DNA of 64,000 nucleotides from Straminergon stramineum (GCA_963920665.1 OY987269.1:22880501-22944500); one strand, 5' to 3'. Shown: positions 1-12,697, counted from the stretch's first letter. Numbers and translations: made by a program. The notes: generated from the sequence alone by a model not told the origin.

Positions 1-380
1 CATGGAATTGAGCAAGAATTTTCAACAAGCATTTTATCCTATTATTCAAATTCCTTAAAGTTGCCTAAACTAGTTGACCCCCCAATTCAATACATTATCC
101 TACAAGGTTAGGTTGACACCTAGGTATGCATGCCCCTCACCTTGCTTAGGTAAATTAACCTATGAATATTTATCCCATGATAGTTGAAATCCACCAAGTA
201 TTAAAAGGAGGCAGGTAAAATATCCTCCAATTTGAAGGAGACATTGGCTGATTTAATGCCCTACCAATTTCCTTCCGGTTCAGCATCCCTTGTTTTCAAA
301 ATGCAACCACTTTTTTCCCACTTCCACCAGCTACTGACTTTGAAGTAGCCACCATTTTTTTCCCGATCATTGACTAGCTA
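1..380. other. Intergenic, no gene seen
   Basis: AT-rich sequence without a supported reading frame or recognisable repeat. It borders a duplicated upstream fragment that starts at 381. Confidence 0.5.
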
Positions 381-656
381 GCAACATCCAAGTCTGCGAA
401 GCTCATGTATGGAAAGCATACTGCAGGCTCCTTCGCAAGAAGAAATCATCTCACTTCATGCCGACAGTTCCATTTCAACTCGAAAAGTGTCTGTCCCAGC
501 GTCAGTACAGGAACTTCAATTCACCGATGGGGATCAGGAATTCCTTTCTCGGAATAATAAGACTATTTGAGCAACTTCAGAAGATGAACTAGCTTGTCCA
601 CGCGTGTACTCTCCTGCGAAAAAGTGGGCTTACCATATATTGCCGGAGCGGGGCCC
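381..656. repeat. Duplicated upstream segment of the receptor-kinase unit
   Basis: This stretch matches 61863-62120 in the same orientation, with shared blocks such as AGCAACATCCAAGTCTG, TCATCTCACTTCATGCC and AACTTCAGAAGATGAAC. In the right-hand copy the segment lies 500-760 bases upstream of the R1 start codon. By analogy it is upstream DNA of another array member whose body would lie left of the window; that member is not visible, so this is inference. Confidence 0.75.
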
Positions 657-1233
657 CGCCGGGGTGGATCGATTGACTGACCTCCTCGCTCGTCCGTCCT
701 CCATGGGATTACTCAAACGGAAGCTTGCTGAACCCTGCAAGTCATCCGGCCTGTCCGGTTAACTACTGTAGTAAGTCTTCAACCCTTAACCCGGGCTTTC
801 GAGAAAATTCGACTGTGCTGGCTCCTTCGAATTGAAGCTGTTGACAACGGTGCTTCGGGAAAGTCACTGTACCAGTTTGAAACCCCCGACGTCGGTCCTG
901 ACTCCTGACGCCCAATTCTGCTCTTGCTCTGAATCATTCAGTCGACTGCCTGTTGAGATTCCCGGCCAGTTTCACATCATTCACCACTGCCCCTGATTCT
1001 TGGCTTTGGTCGAGTTCTTCTGGTTTGCGACTTTGGGGTTTGCGACTTCGAGTTCCGTTGGGGGAGTTCGAGTCGACTTTGAGTTTCGTTGCCATGGGAG
1101 GAAACTCGGCCCGCGGTGAGAGAAGTGAAGTCGTGGGTGAGAAGACTCACGGGTCACTGGGTGCAGTTGTGGCTATGAATTGGGAACAGGGTTTTAATTC
1201 TTGCTGTTGGTCCCACGTTGCACACCTGGTACG
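657..1233. other. Intergenic, no gene recognised
   Basis: Moderately GC-rich DNA. One open frame (953-1237, plus) has low-complexity composition, no recognisable domain and runs into the adjacent transposon terminus. I do not call it a gene. Confidence 0.5.
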
Positions 1234-1823
1234 TTAACCCCTAAAGGACCAAGTGTCCGTTCAGCGTACGCAAGAAATCTTGGGTAGGCTCCTATGAAGT
1301 CATTTTTAGTTGGATGTTCATGAAATTTGGACATAATGTCTAATTGTGTATCCCCTTCCTGAAAATCTATTTTTTTTTTCCGATTGGGTGCCCAGATCAC
1401 AAGTTATGCTGCCCTGAACTTTGTGGGCATCTCAGGCAGCTTTGGGCAGCATGTGCAGAACTCTTCCTATGATTTTAAAATTTGGCAAGTGTGTAGCTTA
1501 CATGATCCAAGATGCAAATGTCAAAAAAAATAACCCTATTTAGTGTAAGAATCTCATTCTAGAAGGAGTTAAAGTTTGGAGGCCATGTTGGGCAAGGTTG
1601 GAAAAAAACTTTTTCACCTAACTTCAAACGTTATAATCTTTCAATCCATTCGGTCAAAGTTTCTAAATTTTTTTGCACGTGTTCCCAAAGAAGTCTAGTT
1701 CAAACTTGTACAATTGAATTTTGAAAGAAAAACTGTTTTTTTCATTTTTTTTCTTGCTGCCCTAAAAAGTGGCAGTTTTTGACAATTTCTGCCCAAAATG
1801 TGCCTCAGTCCTTTACGGGTTAA
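1234..1823. mobile_element. TTAA-flanked piggyBac-like MITE, copy A
   Basis: The element starts TTAA-CCCCTAAAGGACCA and ends GTCCTTTACGGG-TTAA, so the ends are imperfect inverted repeats flanked by TTAA on both sides. It has no coding capacity. The termini match copies B-E in this window. TTAA duplication plus CCC-starting termini is the hallmark of the piggyBac superfamily; assignment rests on the ends only. Confidence 0.75.
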
Positions 1824-2647
1824 AGGTACCTTGAAACTCTCAACTTTTTGCGAAAAATTGAGTGGCCAATCTATTTGGTTTTTTGGCCCATTCAGTGTAT
1901 TACGAAGTAGTTCATAATGGCTAGGAGTGTATAGAAAATACTCCTTAGTAGCAATCATGACTGCTCATCCCTTGCCACCCAATACACTTCAGTACAATTT
2001 TTTATGCTTAATTGTATTTAAAAAATTGATAATTGTACAATAATCGTAATTTGTATTGGAAGATTTACTTAATCATATACCCTTTTTTGCTTCTAAAGTT
2101 TTTATGGCTTTCTTTTGCCTCTTCATGAAAACAATAACCTTTGTTTTATCATACATCACTTTCTAAAATGCACAAGTGATACACTCAAGGATGTTTTGGT
2201 TTAATTAAAAATAATCGCCCCTTTGGGAGGCATTTAGTAAAAAATAAATAACCTAAGTATATGCCAAGGGTATCTAGTTGTGGGTATGAAATAATAGATA
2301 TATTATAAAAAAAATTCGAAAATTTGGATTCTAGAGGCTATTCTAAGAAATTTGTAAAATATTATCTAAACAAAAATTTTAGGAGCTTTTTTGCTTTATA
2401 ACAGTAGCCCATTTAAAAAAAAATTCGGAATAAAATGAACCAAATCTTTGTGTGCACCATATTTATAAGTTTTTTGTACTAAACCTTTTTGCAAATCATA
2501 AATTAGACATGGAACATTGAAGGAAGTGAAATACTAAACAATAGCATTAGATTTTAAAAATTAAATATATAATAGCGATTTTGAAAGTAAGATAAAATAT
2601 AATAGTATTTTTTATCCCTACTAAGTTCTATATACAATTAGGTTTAT
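1824..2647. other. AT-rich intergenic DNA
   Basis: No supported reading frame, RNA gene or repeat was recognised here. Confidence 0.5.
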
Positions 2648-3039
2648 TTAACCCTTGAGGGTCTAGTAGGGACCATAGACATGGTCTTATATTTTACTCT
2701 TAGAATACAAAGTATGTACTAAAATATGCCGAGCTATTGAATTGAAAATTCAACAACTAACATCTTTCATTTGGAAAACCAATTTCAAATTTTTGTTTTT
2801 GCAAAATGTGACTTTTAAAAATCTACCTAGATTGCCGAGTTCCAAAAAAAAGTAACATGTCAAGCCATAACTTTTGACTTATATTTCCAAATGTCATGAA
2901 TTTTAGTGCATATGAAAGATATTCCTCGTCCCCACCTTATATAAAAACTTGGGCCAAAAATATGGAAACTTCTAGTCACACATACCTACCCAAAATTGCT
3001 ATGTAGCCAAAAAATGCATGCTAGTCCTTTAGGAGTTAA
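2648..3039. mobile_element. TTAA-flanked piggyBac-like MITE, copy B
   Basis: Starts TTAA-CCCTTGAGGGTC and ends TAGTCCTTTAGGAG-TTAA. The right half is clearly homologous to the right half of copy C: shared blocks include CATAACTTTTGACT, ATTTCCAAATGTCATGAA, GATATTCCTCGTCCCCACCT and AAAATTGCTATGTAGCCAAA. Non-coding. Confidence 0.78.
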
Positions 3040-3164
3040 AAAATGCATTGCAATTCTTTTATAAAATAATCAATCTAATTATAGAGATATAAGTCAAAAT
3101 AAAAATCTACAACTACTAATCTTGTAAGAACTCCACATTACTTCTCTAAGTTGCCTACAATGAG

Positions 3165-3956
3165 GGCCACTTCACACTATGGCCGTCCAAGTCAAGAGGC
3201 CGTGGGATTGAGTGGCCAAACTTTGGTGAGAGTCCAAGGAAATGAGCAATAAATAGGCCAAAAAAACTAGGAATTGGAGCCTTCGGCTAGCTATAGTGTG
3301 AAGCCTCCAAAGGCCAAGGTCCAAAGTCGAAGCCCAAAGTCCAAACCTATTCCATTTTTTTGACTTCTAATCCATCCATTTCTGAAATTTTCACTGAATC
3401 GTCACCCATGTGACTATTTTTTCAAGCAAAAGGTTTAAAAACATGAGAAAGGAGTCAAAAATGGCCTTGGAAAAATAATTACAGCACATGCTCTCATCAT
3501 TAAACAAGGAATATGAAGGATATAAATGGAATAAAAAGGTGGCATTAAACATTGAAGGGAAGTAGGTTCATAGAATGCCAAGAATCCCCATTGTAATGGT
3601 GGAGACTAGAGTTCAAACCCCAATGGGGACACAAATAAACAAATAAACAAGGGAGGGCATCCTACCTAGTTCTACAAAAACAGTCTGATCTAATGGTAGG
3701 GATTCTTTCAGATTCTGAAAAAAACTTGACGGACTCTCAATTAGAGTTTGGGTCGGCCAGAAATGGAAACCCAATCTCTAATTGAGAGTCCGTCACCATG
3801 TAGGCATTTGGTTGCCATTTAGGCAGATAAGTGGGTGACGGACTTTGGATTGTGCCTCCTTGTGTGAAGGCTCGAGAGGCCGAACTCTTGGGTTTCTGCA
3901 ATCTCATTAGCTGAAATCGATGGACTCTAGACATTGTGCCGTAGTGTGAAGTGGCC
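3165..3956. mobile_element. TIR element with internal hairpins, superfamily unresolved
   Basis: The left end GGCCACTTCACACTATGGC and the reverse complement of the right end (GGCCACTTCACACTACGGC) match at 18 of 19 positions, defining a 792-bp element. No clean target duplication is visible. It has no transposase. Inside it, the motif GACGGACT and its complement recur and form hairpins (3728-3794 and an adjacent AGTCCGTCACC / GGTGACGGACT pair). Just outside its left end, 3060-3160 resembles intron DNA in R1 and R2 near 56700-56820 and 31030-31140. Confidence 0.7.
3728..3794. repeat. 67-nt hairpin
   Basis: A perfect 19-bp stem (GACGGACTCTCAATTAGAG against its complement at 3776-3794) is followed by a second short pairing, TTGGGT with ACCCAA, around a small loop. 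It lies inside the TIR element at 3165-3956. Confidence 0.8.
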
Positions 3957-3989
3957 TTGAGTCAAGACTCTCTTGTAGAGGACTATAGG

Positions 3990-4713
3990 TTAACCCCTAA
4001 AGTTCTATGACTATGTTTTCACTGAAAATGCTCCAAAACTATCATTTTTAGTACAAGTGCCAAATTTTTGAAAAAAAACATTTTTAGACACATGTAACCA
4101 TAGGATCTTGTAGTATACTTGGGAGTGTGTGGTAAAAATTTCAGAAATTTGCACTACATGGATTGCAAGATATAAGCATTTAAATTCAATGAAATAATTT
4201 TTTGGGCCCTACAAAAAACAAGGCAGCAGCACTTCACAAGCTCACTTTTCTAAGAAAAAATGTCCAAAATGGTGGTGCTTCTTTGGATTTTTTTTCCAAA
4301 AATATTGAAAATCGAGTAAGATAAAGGACTTTGAAGTTTATTTTAGAGTAGAGAATCCATATCTGCCCACAAACAAAAAATCCTCATAACTTTTGACTCC
4401 TTGATCCAAATTAAATGATTCAAAGCTTTCTAAGTATACATAACTTTAGAAAACCAATTTCAAATTTCAGTTTTGGAAAACAGTGATTTTTTTTAATCTG
4501 CCCGGATGGCCCATTTACAAAAAAAGCAACATATTAGGCCATAACTTTTGACTCATATTTCCAAATGTCATGAAATTTAGCGCATCTAAAAGATATTCCT
4601 CGTCCCCACCTTCTCTAAATATTTGGGTTAAAAATATGAAAATCTCCAACCACAAGTACCTGCCCAAAATTGCTATGTAGCCAAAAAACGCAGGTTGGTC
4701 CTTTAGGGGTTAA
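3990..4713. mobile_element. TTAA-flanked piggyBac-like MITE, copy C
   Basis: Starts TTAA-CCCCTAAAGTTC and ends TTGGTCCTTTAGGGG-TTAA. The left half resembles copy D (the stretch with ACATGTAACCATAGGATCTT) and the right half matches copy B. It is non-coding and 724 bp long. Its right TTAA abuts the R3 pseudogene at the same relative position where R1 and R2 show a degenerate TTAA element end. Confidence 0.82.
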
Positions 4714-7080
4714 AACTAACCGATTATGTCGTATCAAGTTTTCCAATTATTAGTGAAGTGCATTGCTAAAGATTATTCTTGGTGCTTGTACATTACCTTC
4801 TATATAGCTCCATAACTACCCTCACCCAACTTCATGTCTAGATGAAAGTCCCATGTGGCAGCTCTAAGATTGTTGAATGAATAGATCGTAGGCTTGACAT
4901 CCAACTCTTCAAATTCTGCAGTTCACATTATTAGGAATGTTCTATTTACTCCACAACATAATTAGAGCTTATCCACTTTGAAAGTAACCTTGTCTGCATG
5001 CAACCCCATCTTCAATTAAACCATGGGTATCAAAATGAATTTATCATAAGAGTTCAATTAAACCATGCATATCTTACTTTGCTGAACCTGAAGAAGGAGA
5101 TACCGTTTACATCTTTGGGCTGTATAGAGAACCACAGAAACAACTTCTATTTTGAAGAATACTGAATGTGCTGGCAATCGTTGCTACTAAAATAACCTTC
5201 CTGTTGTTGCTCACAAAACCTGAAACAAAGTGCCCTTGTCAGAACACATCAAAGAGAAAGAGTTTGGAGAATAATGAAAATGCGATGAAATTCCATGTAA
5301 GTTGATAGGAACTCTTGACTCGACTTTTACCTTGATTTTGGCAGTTTTTGTTCACAAAAACATCTAATACCATCATCTGCATCCTTCACACAATACTAGA
5401 CAAGGTAGATGAGAGTTCTGAGTTGAAAAAACTTCAATGGCAATTGCTTAGCTACAAGAGTAGTGCCCAAGGCATTTTGCTATACTAACACATTGCTCCT
5501 CAAGCACCTCAAAATTAGTAATCTTTCTCAAAGTGTAAAATGAATGAATTTATGAAACATTGAAACCATTTGGGTGTGCAGATTCACCTAATCAATGTCA
5601 ACTTCAGATTTTACGTCAATTTTCTGTAGCACATAAGGATTTTTGTGGATGTCATAGGAGGTGAATGTTCATCGCATATTCATAACCTGGTTTCAATACT
5701 ACATAACTTGGTAAATTAATGTGGTATTTTGACCTTTCTCAATAGAAAGTAAGTACTAGGGATTTGAAAATTACTTACAACATAGACAAAATAGTGAAGT
5801 TTCCAATTTCCGCTGGTAAAATGCCTGCAATGGATGCTTTAAGGAGACTCCAGCATGTCCAATTCATCATCATATAAGCTAGATTCTAAATATCAAAATC
5901 TAGTGGAGACATAACCAATCCACTTAAGTTTCTAGGACTTATTGAAATTTAGTATCTATACAAGCCCCACTTGCACCAAATAGCAACTTTAGCTAACTAA
6001 ATTTACTTAATGGACCAAATGTACATTAGCTAGCAATTTGTTGCTAATTCCCACCAACTATGTGTCATTGTATCTCCATTCATTTCTATCAGTTCACTTA
6101 ATTTCCTGATTTGGGACAAGTACACTAGTTGTGTTGTCATCAATCACTTGAAACATGCACTTATGGTAAGAGGTGCAAACTCTGCCCATGCTCTAAGAAC
6201 TGTTCCTAGAATGTACCATGAATTGTCCCTAGGTAGGATTGAAAAATGTCCTATCAAAGTATTGGTGCCAATTTGGGATTCTCATTGCACAGTTTCAGGA
6301 ATGGTTGGGGATTGATTAGATTAGAAAGTTAACAAAATTTTAGTGTACATAATGTGGAGTTATGAGTGGTGGGAGACTTTGTGTCATCCCAGACAATTAA
6401 ATGCACCATGTTGTTGCAGTTTAAGGTTAGCACACCTTCATTTTGGGACTCCATTTGTACCATTAAAGGACAAGTGTTTGACATTTTATGGCAGTACCTA
6501 TGGACTCAAAAAGCACCCTACTACTATGATCTTTAGAAAATCATATCTAATACAGTTTCACTGTGAAAATTACAAATCAAATTGTGATGGATGTGTCTCC
6601 CTCTCTACTTTCTCTGAAAATTTGTTAGAAAATGCTTTGATCAGCTCAGAAGGCATCCTAAGCCAAAATGCTCTTAAATGGGCAGTTTCTGCACCTCCTA
6701 CTTTAGTGAGCTTTTATTCCCACTTGCCGAAAATCCTTCTACTTTGTGCGTGTGAGCTCATTAGAGCTACCATTAATGTCTTCAAACATAGGCTAGCAAA
6801 TTGGAGTTGCTTGGTGCAGATGGGGCCTAAACTATTGACCACATCACCAAAGATTGATGAAGGCAATCATTTAACAAGCAACTTATTGACTAGACAAAAG
6901 GGGTTTTCCTCAAGCTTGTCCAAAGCTTGAGGAAAAAATTTAGAGTGAATTAGAGAATTACCAACTTACAAGCCAATGATGAAATCATATTCAGTTCCAT
7001 TGAAAATTATATTCAAGCACTCTATCCCTTGCCAATTGGATGTAGTGGATGCTTCAAAGTATCTTGAGTAGAAGTATTGG
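4714..7080 (-). pseudogene. R3: truncated LRR receptor-kinase pseudogene
   Basis: This is a decayed third copy of the receptor-kinase unit, minus strand. From the 3' side it keeps the juxtamembrane/glycine-loop exon (about 4790-4916), the transmembrane exon (about 5070-5215), the Cys-rich exon (about 5330-5400), part of the next exon (near 5583), then one LRR exon (about 5780-5850) and the N-terminal exon (about 6955-7075). The LRR exons lying in R1 between about 57730 and 59890 are deleted. The glycine-loop exon contains a TAG where R1 has a Tyr codon (GAI-stop-K instead of GAVYK). The signal-peptide exon and the catalytic kinase exons are absent. A plus-strand frame at 6343-6930 is antisense to it and not a gene. 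Confidence 0.85.
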
Positions 7081-9579
7081 ACATCAAAAAAATCCGTTCC
7101 AAAAAATTCAGTCATGTCACCTAAAACGTGGATTTCTTATAGTGATTCCTCTACAACTACCATTTTATGACTCAACCACCTAACCACTAGTTCTATGACA
7201 TGGTAAAAGAATAATGCATATTTGTAATTGTTGGACACATGACACTATATTGTACCTATTCTTCATTATTGACATTCTAGAACAAATGCTTGTCTATGAA
7301 TTTAGTAAAGAGGGTCCTTGATTTTTTTTAATGAGCAAATCCTTGGCCCTTGCTTCCTACCCTATAGAAATTTTTCACCCACAAATTGCCTCTACATCAC
7401 TTCTCTCTGCCTAGGCAACTCAAAATTTCCTCCAAAACTCCACATATTTCACTACAACCATTTTTTTCTTCCAATTGCATATTGATGAATACCAAAGTTG
7501 TCACCATGAATCCATAAAAAAAATCCATGTAAGCATTCTCAAAAATATGGATGAATGAAAATTCATTGTTCCCTGTCTTCTATGAGCGGTCAACTTTGTT
7601 CATTGTCCACTTTGGGGACATCCAAGCATTCTAAGGTTCAAACATTACAATATCAAAAATCTTCAAACAAACGTGACTTCTCATGTAGGGATTCCAGTTC
7701 CAAGTTTGAAAGTGGACAAAACATTACCTAGACATGTCTCCAAATAGGAAATTTCATTGAAATGGCATATGAAATCTGCCATTTTTCCATCCAATTCCTT
7801 CTTTAGTCCTCAGGTCTAGGACTGGTATAGATTTTAGATCGTATGATCTAAACCCAAAAGCACCAAGTTTGTGGAATGGGTCAAACCACACACAAAGGAT
7901 TTTACAAGATTAAATCTTAAACACAAAATAGTGTAATTTTTTAATTAATTAATTGAATATTGACAAACTATCAATTTGTTCTGAAAACAAATTTAAAAAC
8001 TTAATTTTAAAAATAGCTTATTTAGTGCCCTTGATGTCAATAATATTTACATATTTTGTTTTGAGACAATCATCATTTGAATTATTTTATACATTGAAAA
8101 GGATGTTCACATATTTTAACTTATGAATATTATAGGAAATAAAAACATATTAAAAACATATTAAAAAAATTTCTTTCCTACTATATCATATGATTGTATA
8201 TACACATGATTTTTTTTGGAATCAAGAACATTATTATTCATTAGAAATTAAACTCCTTTTCATCCATTGAAAAACCTCACAACCTACCACTCGAATTACA
8301 ATTGGAACTTTAATAAAGAATTTTTGTTTTTTTGATGAATAAAAAATATTAGTCTTAACATGACTTGAAGTTTTTGTCAAAAAGGACTGAATTACCTATA
8401 GTTAATAGATTAGCATTAAAAAATAAAAGATAAAAAGAAATTACATTGCAGATTTTAGTGTGTGACCCCTTTTTTGGTACCTATGAGTGTGATTTGACCC
8501 GAATACTGCCATTTTAAACAAATACTAGTTCAAAACAGTTTTGGGATGGAGATTCAAATCATTATGAAAGACGGATAACATAAGCACTTCGCATTTACTT
8601 AAAGTAAACATCTTGCATAACAAACACAACAGACAAACAAGCGTCAGGGATTCAACAGATAGACTCACAAGTTCCACATTCATGAATGTCTCTTTTGCTA
8701 TAGTTAACATGATATCATTCCAACAGAATTTTGAAGGGATGCCAAAGCTTTGGCTTTCAATTGTTACCTCATCCAAATATATAAGGTCGCCAATGAGCTT
8801 GAATGCACAAAAATACACAAATGTTCAATAAGAAACACTCTTGAAGTAGACACAAAAATTTCCCAAAATTCACCCTTGTTAACATCACTTCAATTTCAAT
8901 GCTCCATTATTTATGATGGTGACCACCTTTGGTATCTTGGATTTAGAGATTGAAGGACGAAAAAGCAATGGCCTCCATATATACAAGCTTTCTCTTGTGA
9001 TTCAAGAACATTAAGAAGCGAACCCCAATTGACCACACAAGTCCTCCATAAATCCTACGCCCCCTTCCAATTTAGCATGCTCTATCTTCACAAATTATGT
9101 TTCTCATCAAAATGTAACCAACTTCAAAATGCATTGTACATGAACATCCAAATATAGGCAGACCTCAATGTGCACACATTAGTGATTGAAATCATAATCC
9201 TTTTGTCTTTTGACTAGTTTGGAAATGAGAGGATTGTACATGTTGTGATAAAGGAGGAGTATGTACATGGAGTTGCATAGAGTATGCACATTGTATTGTA
9301 TTGATATTTTGTGAGTTTTCCTTTGCAAAAATGAAGCATTAGAGAAAATCTTGACTCCCTTGAAGGCTATTTTTCTACTAACCACATGTGCAAATATAGT
9401 AAAAAGTGAAAATTGAAAAATTGAAAGATCATCTACCACATGATTGCCTCAGATACCATGTTAGATTGTGGTTTTTTTATTTTCATTTTCATTTTAAAGA
9501 AGAAATATTTCCTACATTTGCATAGTTGAATGACATGTCTTAGCCTCCTCATTTTCTCTAATGCCTTGTTGTCTTATTG
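7081..9579. other. AT-rich intergenic DNA, nothing recognised
   Basis: Short overlapping frames on both strands around 8500-9440 have no recognisable domain or splice context. No terminal repeats were found. Confidence 0.5.
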
Positions 9580-9708
9580 ATGAAGAAAGAGCTCTCATTA
9601 TTGGAATGAGTAAAGGTGGAATGAAAGTTGCACAAATTGCTAAACAAATGAGCTTGTAATGTTCAATAGTTTATAGTGACTTACAATAGAGGTTTAGACT
9701 TTAGTGAA
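9580..9708 (+). pseudogene. Tc1/mariner transposase relic, N-terminal part
   Basis: The plus strand reads ERALIIGMSKGGMKVAQIAK, the helix-turn-helix start typical of Tc1/mariner transposases, followed by a stop. The rest of the same protein resumes at 25533, on the far side of the nested insertions, so this is the left half of a split relic. Confidence 0.65.
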
Positions 9709-9718
9709 CCATAATATC
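9709..9718. repeat. Probable diverged 10-bp target duplication, left copy
   Basis: CCATAATATC here and CCATACTCTC at 25523-25532 match at 8 of 10 positions. They flank matching GCTA-containing ends of an older, small element. Confidence 0.5.
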
Positions 9719-9880
9719 AAGGGTTGCTATTATGTGAGCCTAGAATCATGAGCTCATGAGCCTAGAAGACTATACACCTATGTTAAAGGTGTCTATATTA
9801 TAGAAGCCTTCTATGATTATAGTGTAACTAGGTTGTAGATACCAATATTATAGGTATTTATGATATATGCACCTTTAATG

Positions 9881-9890
9881 GTTGTAAGAT
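9881..9890. repeat. 10-bp target-site duplication, left copy
   Basis: GTTGTAAGAT here is repeated exactly at 25447-25456, directly adjacent to the right end of the large element. A duplication of 9-11 bp is characteristic of Mutator-like elements. Confidence 0.8.
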
Positions 9891-9990
9891 CAGGGTTGCT
9901 AGCACATGAGCCTGTGAGTGTGAGCGTGTGAGCCTATGAGTGGGAATTTGTTTGGTTTAAAAAAGGGCTTAGGGACCTATGACCGTGGGT
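9891..9990. repeat. Left terminal/subterminal inverted repeat of the giant element
   Basis: Contains GCTAGC (9898-9903), repeated GAGCCT/GTGAG units, and ACCTATGACCGTG (9975-9987). The same features occur inverted at 25262-25446, though with a spacer of different length. Confidence 0.7.
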
Positions 9991-10538
9991 GTAGGTAATA
10001 ATTGGTTTAGGAACATGTGAGTTCACTTATCCAAAATTTAAGGCATGTACAAACATGGATTGTGAAAGTATAAAGGAAATAGAACGCAGAAGGGTTTGTT
10101 AGTAGCCATAAAACACACAAATCCACTCATAATGAAAATCCACACATAATAGTTGACTCATGAGATATGTCAATCTCATGAGTCTAAGTCACTGTAGACT
10201 CAGTCGCGGAAACCTTGGTGCTAGATGACTCTGAAGTCTCTCCTCCCTCGGATGCTGACCTATCTATATACTTTAGAACATTTAGAGCATATGTATCTTT
10301 TTTGCGTTTAGGGTAAGAACAACCAAACTCTGCAAAATCCAATGCTATCTGCTCGGCATACACTGGAAGATGAAATGGCTTCTCTGGACTGAGGACAAGT
10401 CTTTCAATCTTCTTTGACGCATTTGCTAGAATCAATCGTTGACATCTGCAACACAAATGATATAAAATTAGCTTCATAAAACATTGAAATGAGTATGCAA
10501 ATAATTCATACTTAGAATTAAAAGAAATGTAGACTTAC

Positions 10539-11562
10539 TTACGAGGTCTAATCTTCCTAGTGAACTTCCGAGACACTACAATCATTGCGTCTGGATCTTG
10601 GGAAGATTCAACCATTGGTGGCGGTTTTGTTGTCACCACAACCTCAATGCTCTTCTTCATAGGTAGGAGGAGGGCATCAAAAATTTCCTTGTCCTCCTCC
10701 AATGCGACAATATGGCGCCCTGTGCCACGACATGCCGTAATAGAAGCCCCTGCAATAACCAATTTACAAATCATCACTTGATTGACTTATTACATACTAA
10801 AAATTTGAATACACAATCTTTGAATTAAAAACCTACATGTAGATGCTGTGCAGTCAAGAACCACATCTCCTTCCTCAGTTGTTCTTTCAATGAGGAACTG
10901 GATGAACCTTGCATCTTTTTCGCGAGCCCCTTGCCATGGAATTAAGGTTGCCTCATTGATGAACATTGTCTCCTTTGTGGTATAGTTCATCAACATATCG
11001 TGCCTTCTTAGGTCTACTTTGGCCTTTTGCATTGCCTTTGTGCACTTCAAAATGAATTTGGACTTCCCTTTCTCACCACGCTCTTTCACCAAGAGGGTGA
11101 TTCCGAACTTCAAAGTCTGCATGTGTGCCACCGATATACATCAAAAGAATATAACCATTAACATTGGCAATTGCCACTCAAACAATGACATATTCACTAA
11201 ATTCGTACCGTGGCTGCATTGTCCATGGCTGAGGTCAGATACATAAGGTTCACTCCCAACCACTCAAACTTCTTCACGAAGGAGGGATATGTCTCACACA
11301 ATCCTTGGATCACACCCTTTGAAGTTGCACAGTATGAATGAAATACAATCATGCAGCCATGGTCCTGCAAATGCATATCTGCAAAAAGAAACGCCATTTG
11401 AATGGCCTCGTACTCCAAGTCAAAGTTCCATGCTGGAATATGAGTAAGTGGAAAAGACACTTCTGGGATGGGTAGATTCTCTTGGCAATCGAATAATATG
11501 AGGTCCGTTAATCCCACCTGGCTCACTTTACCATCGAGCGTGCGCACCTTTGTTGCCGACAA
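10539..11562 (-). CDS. Methyltransferase exons (motif IV then motif I)
   Basis: Exons 11562-11209, 11116-10837 and 10749-10539. Motif IV normally reads DPPY or similar; here it is D-C-Q-E followed by NLP. Motif I reads LDCTAST, then after the splice WAS-ITACRGTGRHIVALEED; the usual Gly after AST is Trp because the last exon base is T. GRHIVALEED matches the GR-x-x-x-G-x-E-x-D block that follows motif I. Both motifs look degenerate, so this copy may be inactive. The start of 10749-10539 in phase with 10837 supports the splice. Confidence 0.68.
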
Positions 11563-12600
11563 CTACAAACAACAATCCTCCCCAAAATCAATTATTCCCA
11601 CTTAAAACATTGATTTCATTGATCAATATAAATAATTGCTGAAGATTAATATTCCATTTGTAAAACATTTACCTTCTTCAAAAAAATTTTCACCTCCACG
11701 TAGCATGGTGCCTTGTTGGTTTGAATGTTCTCCATGATGTCCACAATGGAGACGTTGAGGATCAATTCCTCCGAATTCACATCGTCATCATCACCAATGA
11801 CTATGACTTGGGTACCCTACGTAATCATGTCGTCTGTTAGTTTAGGAAGCACCGCCTTCCTTTTTAGTCTACCACGAGATCCGACTTGCATTTCAGAGTT
11901 CTGATCCATTGTAGAAGACGTAGGAACTTGGCCACCTCCTTCAACCTTCTTCTTGCCTTTGCCCTTGCCTTTGCCCTCCTCTTTCTCCTCCTTCTCTGCC
12001 AACTTCAATAGCCGCTCTGCTTCTTTTTTCTCCTTCAAGATGAGAATTTCTTTCTCTTTGCCTCTTTCCTCTTGTCAGCATCAGCCCTTCTAGCCAGGGC
12101 CTTCCTCTTTGCCGCATCACTGAGTCCTGCAAATTCATCCACCACCAAGTCGATAACACCAAGGCCTTCGAAGGACTTTCGGAACTCCACCTCTGATGGA
12201 TGAGTGAAGAGGATATGGCAGTCCAAGTACCACCCTCCACCACTAAAGTGAGCAGTTGTGAAAGTCCGAAGCTGACTGGAAGAATACATGCAGTCTGCCG
12301 AACTACGGTCCAACCAAGTGGATAAGAAAGGTGGAAGATCCTCTTGTGAGATTGCACCCTTTGCAAGAAGCTCAAGTTTGAAGTAACTACATTCCAAAAT
12401 AAAATAATCAAAATATAGAAAATTTGAAGGAAGTAACAAATAGAGAAAAATACACATTAAACTATGCTTGCTCAAAAACAAAGATGATGGATTAAACATT
12501 ACTATTTACAAATCCACTCCTGCAATGAATGACCTCAACAACACTCATGAACAACTTCCACCACATCTTGGCCCCCAAAATAGAAAATGGTAAGACATTA

Positions 12601-12697
12601 GGATGGAAATAAGGGGTACTATAAGGTACCTCAAAAACCTAAGTCGAATCTAACTAAGCTTATGAAGGTACCTCAAAGTACCCTCCATTTCAATCCA
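12601..12697. repeat. Palindromic ~100-bp repeat, copy 1
   Basis: Arms GGATGGAAATAAGGGGTACT and, reversed, TGGATTGAAATGGAGGGTAC; inner GGTACC on both sides. It lies in the intron between methyltransferase-gene exons 13054-12750 and 12386-11673. It is the most diverged of the five copies. Confidence 0.75.

Noticed and set aside
953..1237. 94-codon plus-strand frame
   Set aside because: Low-complexity composition, no domain, and its end runs into a transposon terminus.
6343..6930. 195-codon plus-strand frame
   Set aside because: Antisense to intron and exon DNA of the R3 pseudogene; paralogous DNA in R1 (about 60200-60650) keeps no such frame.
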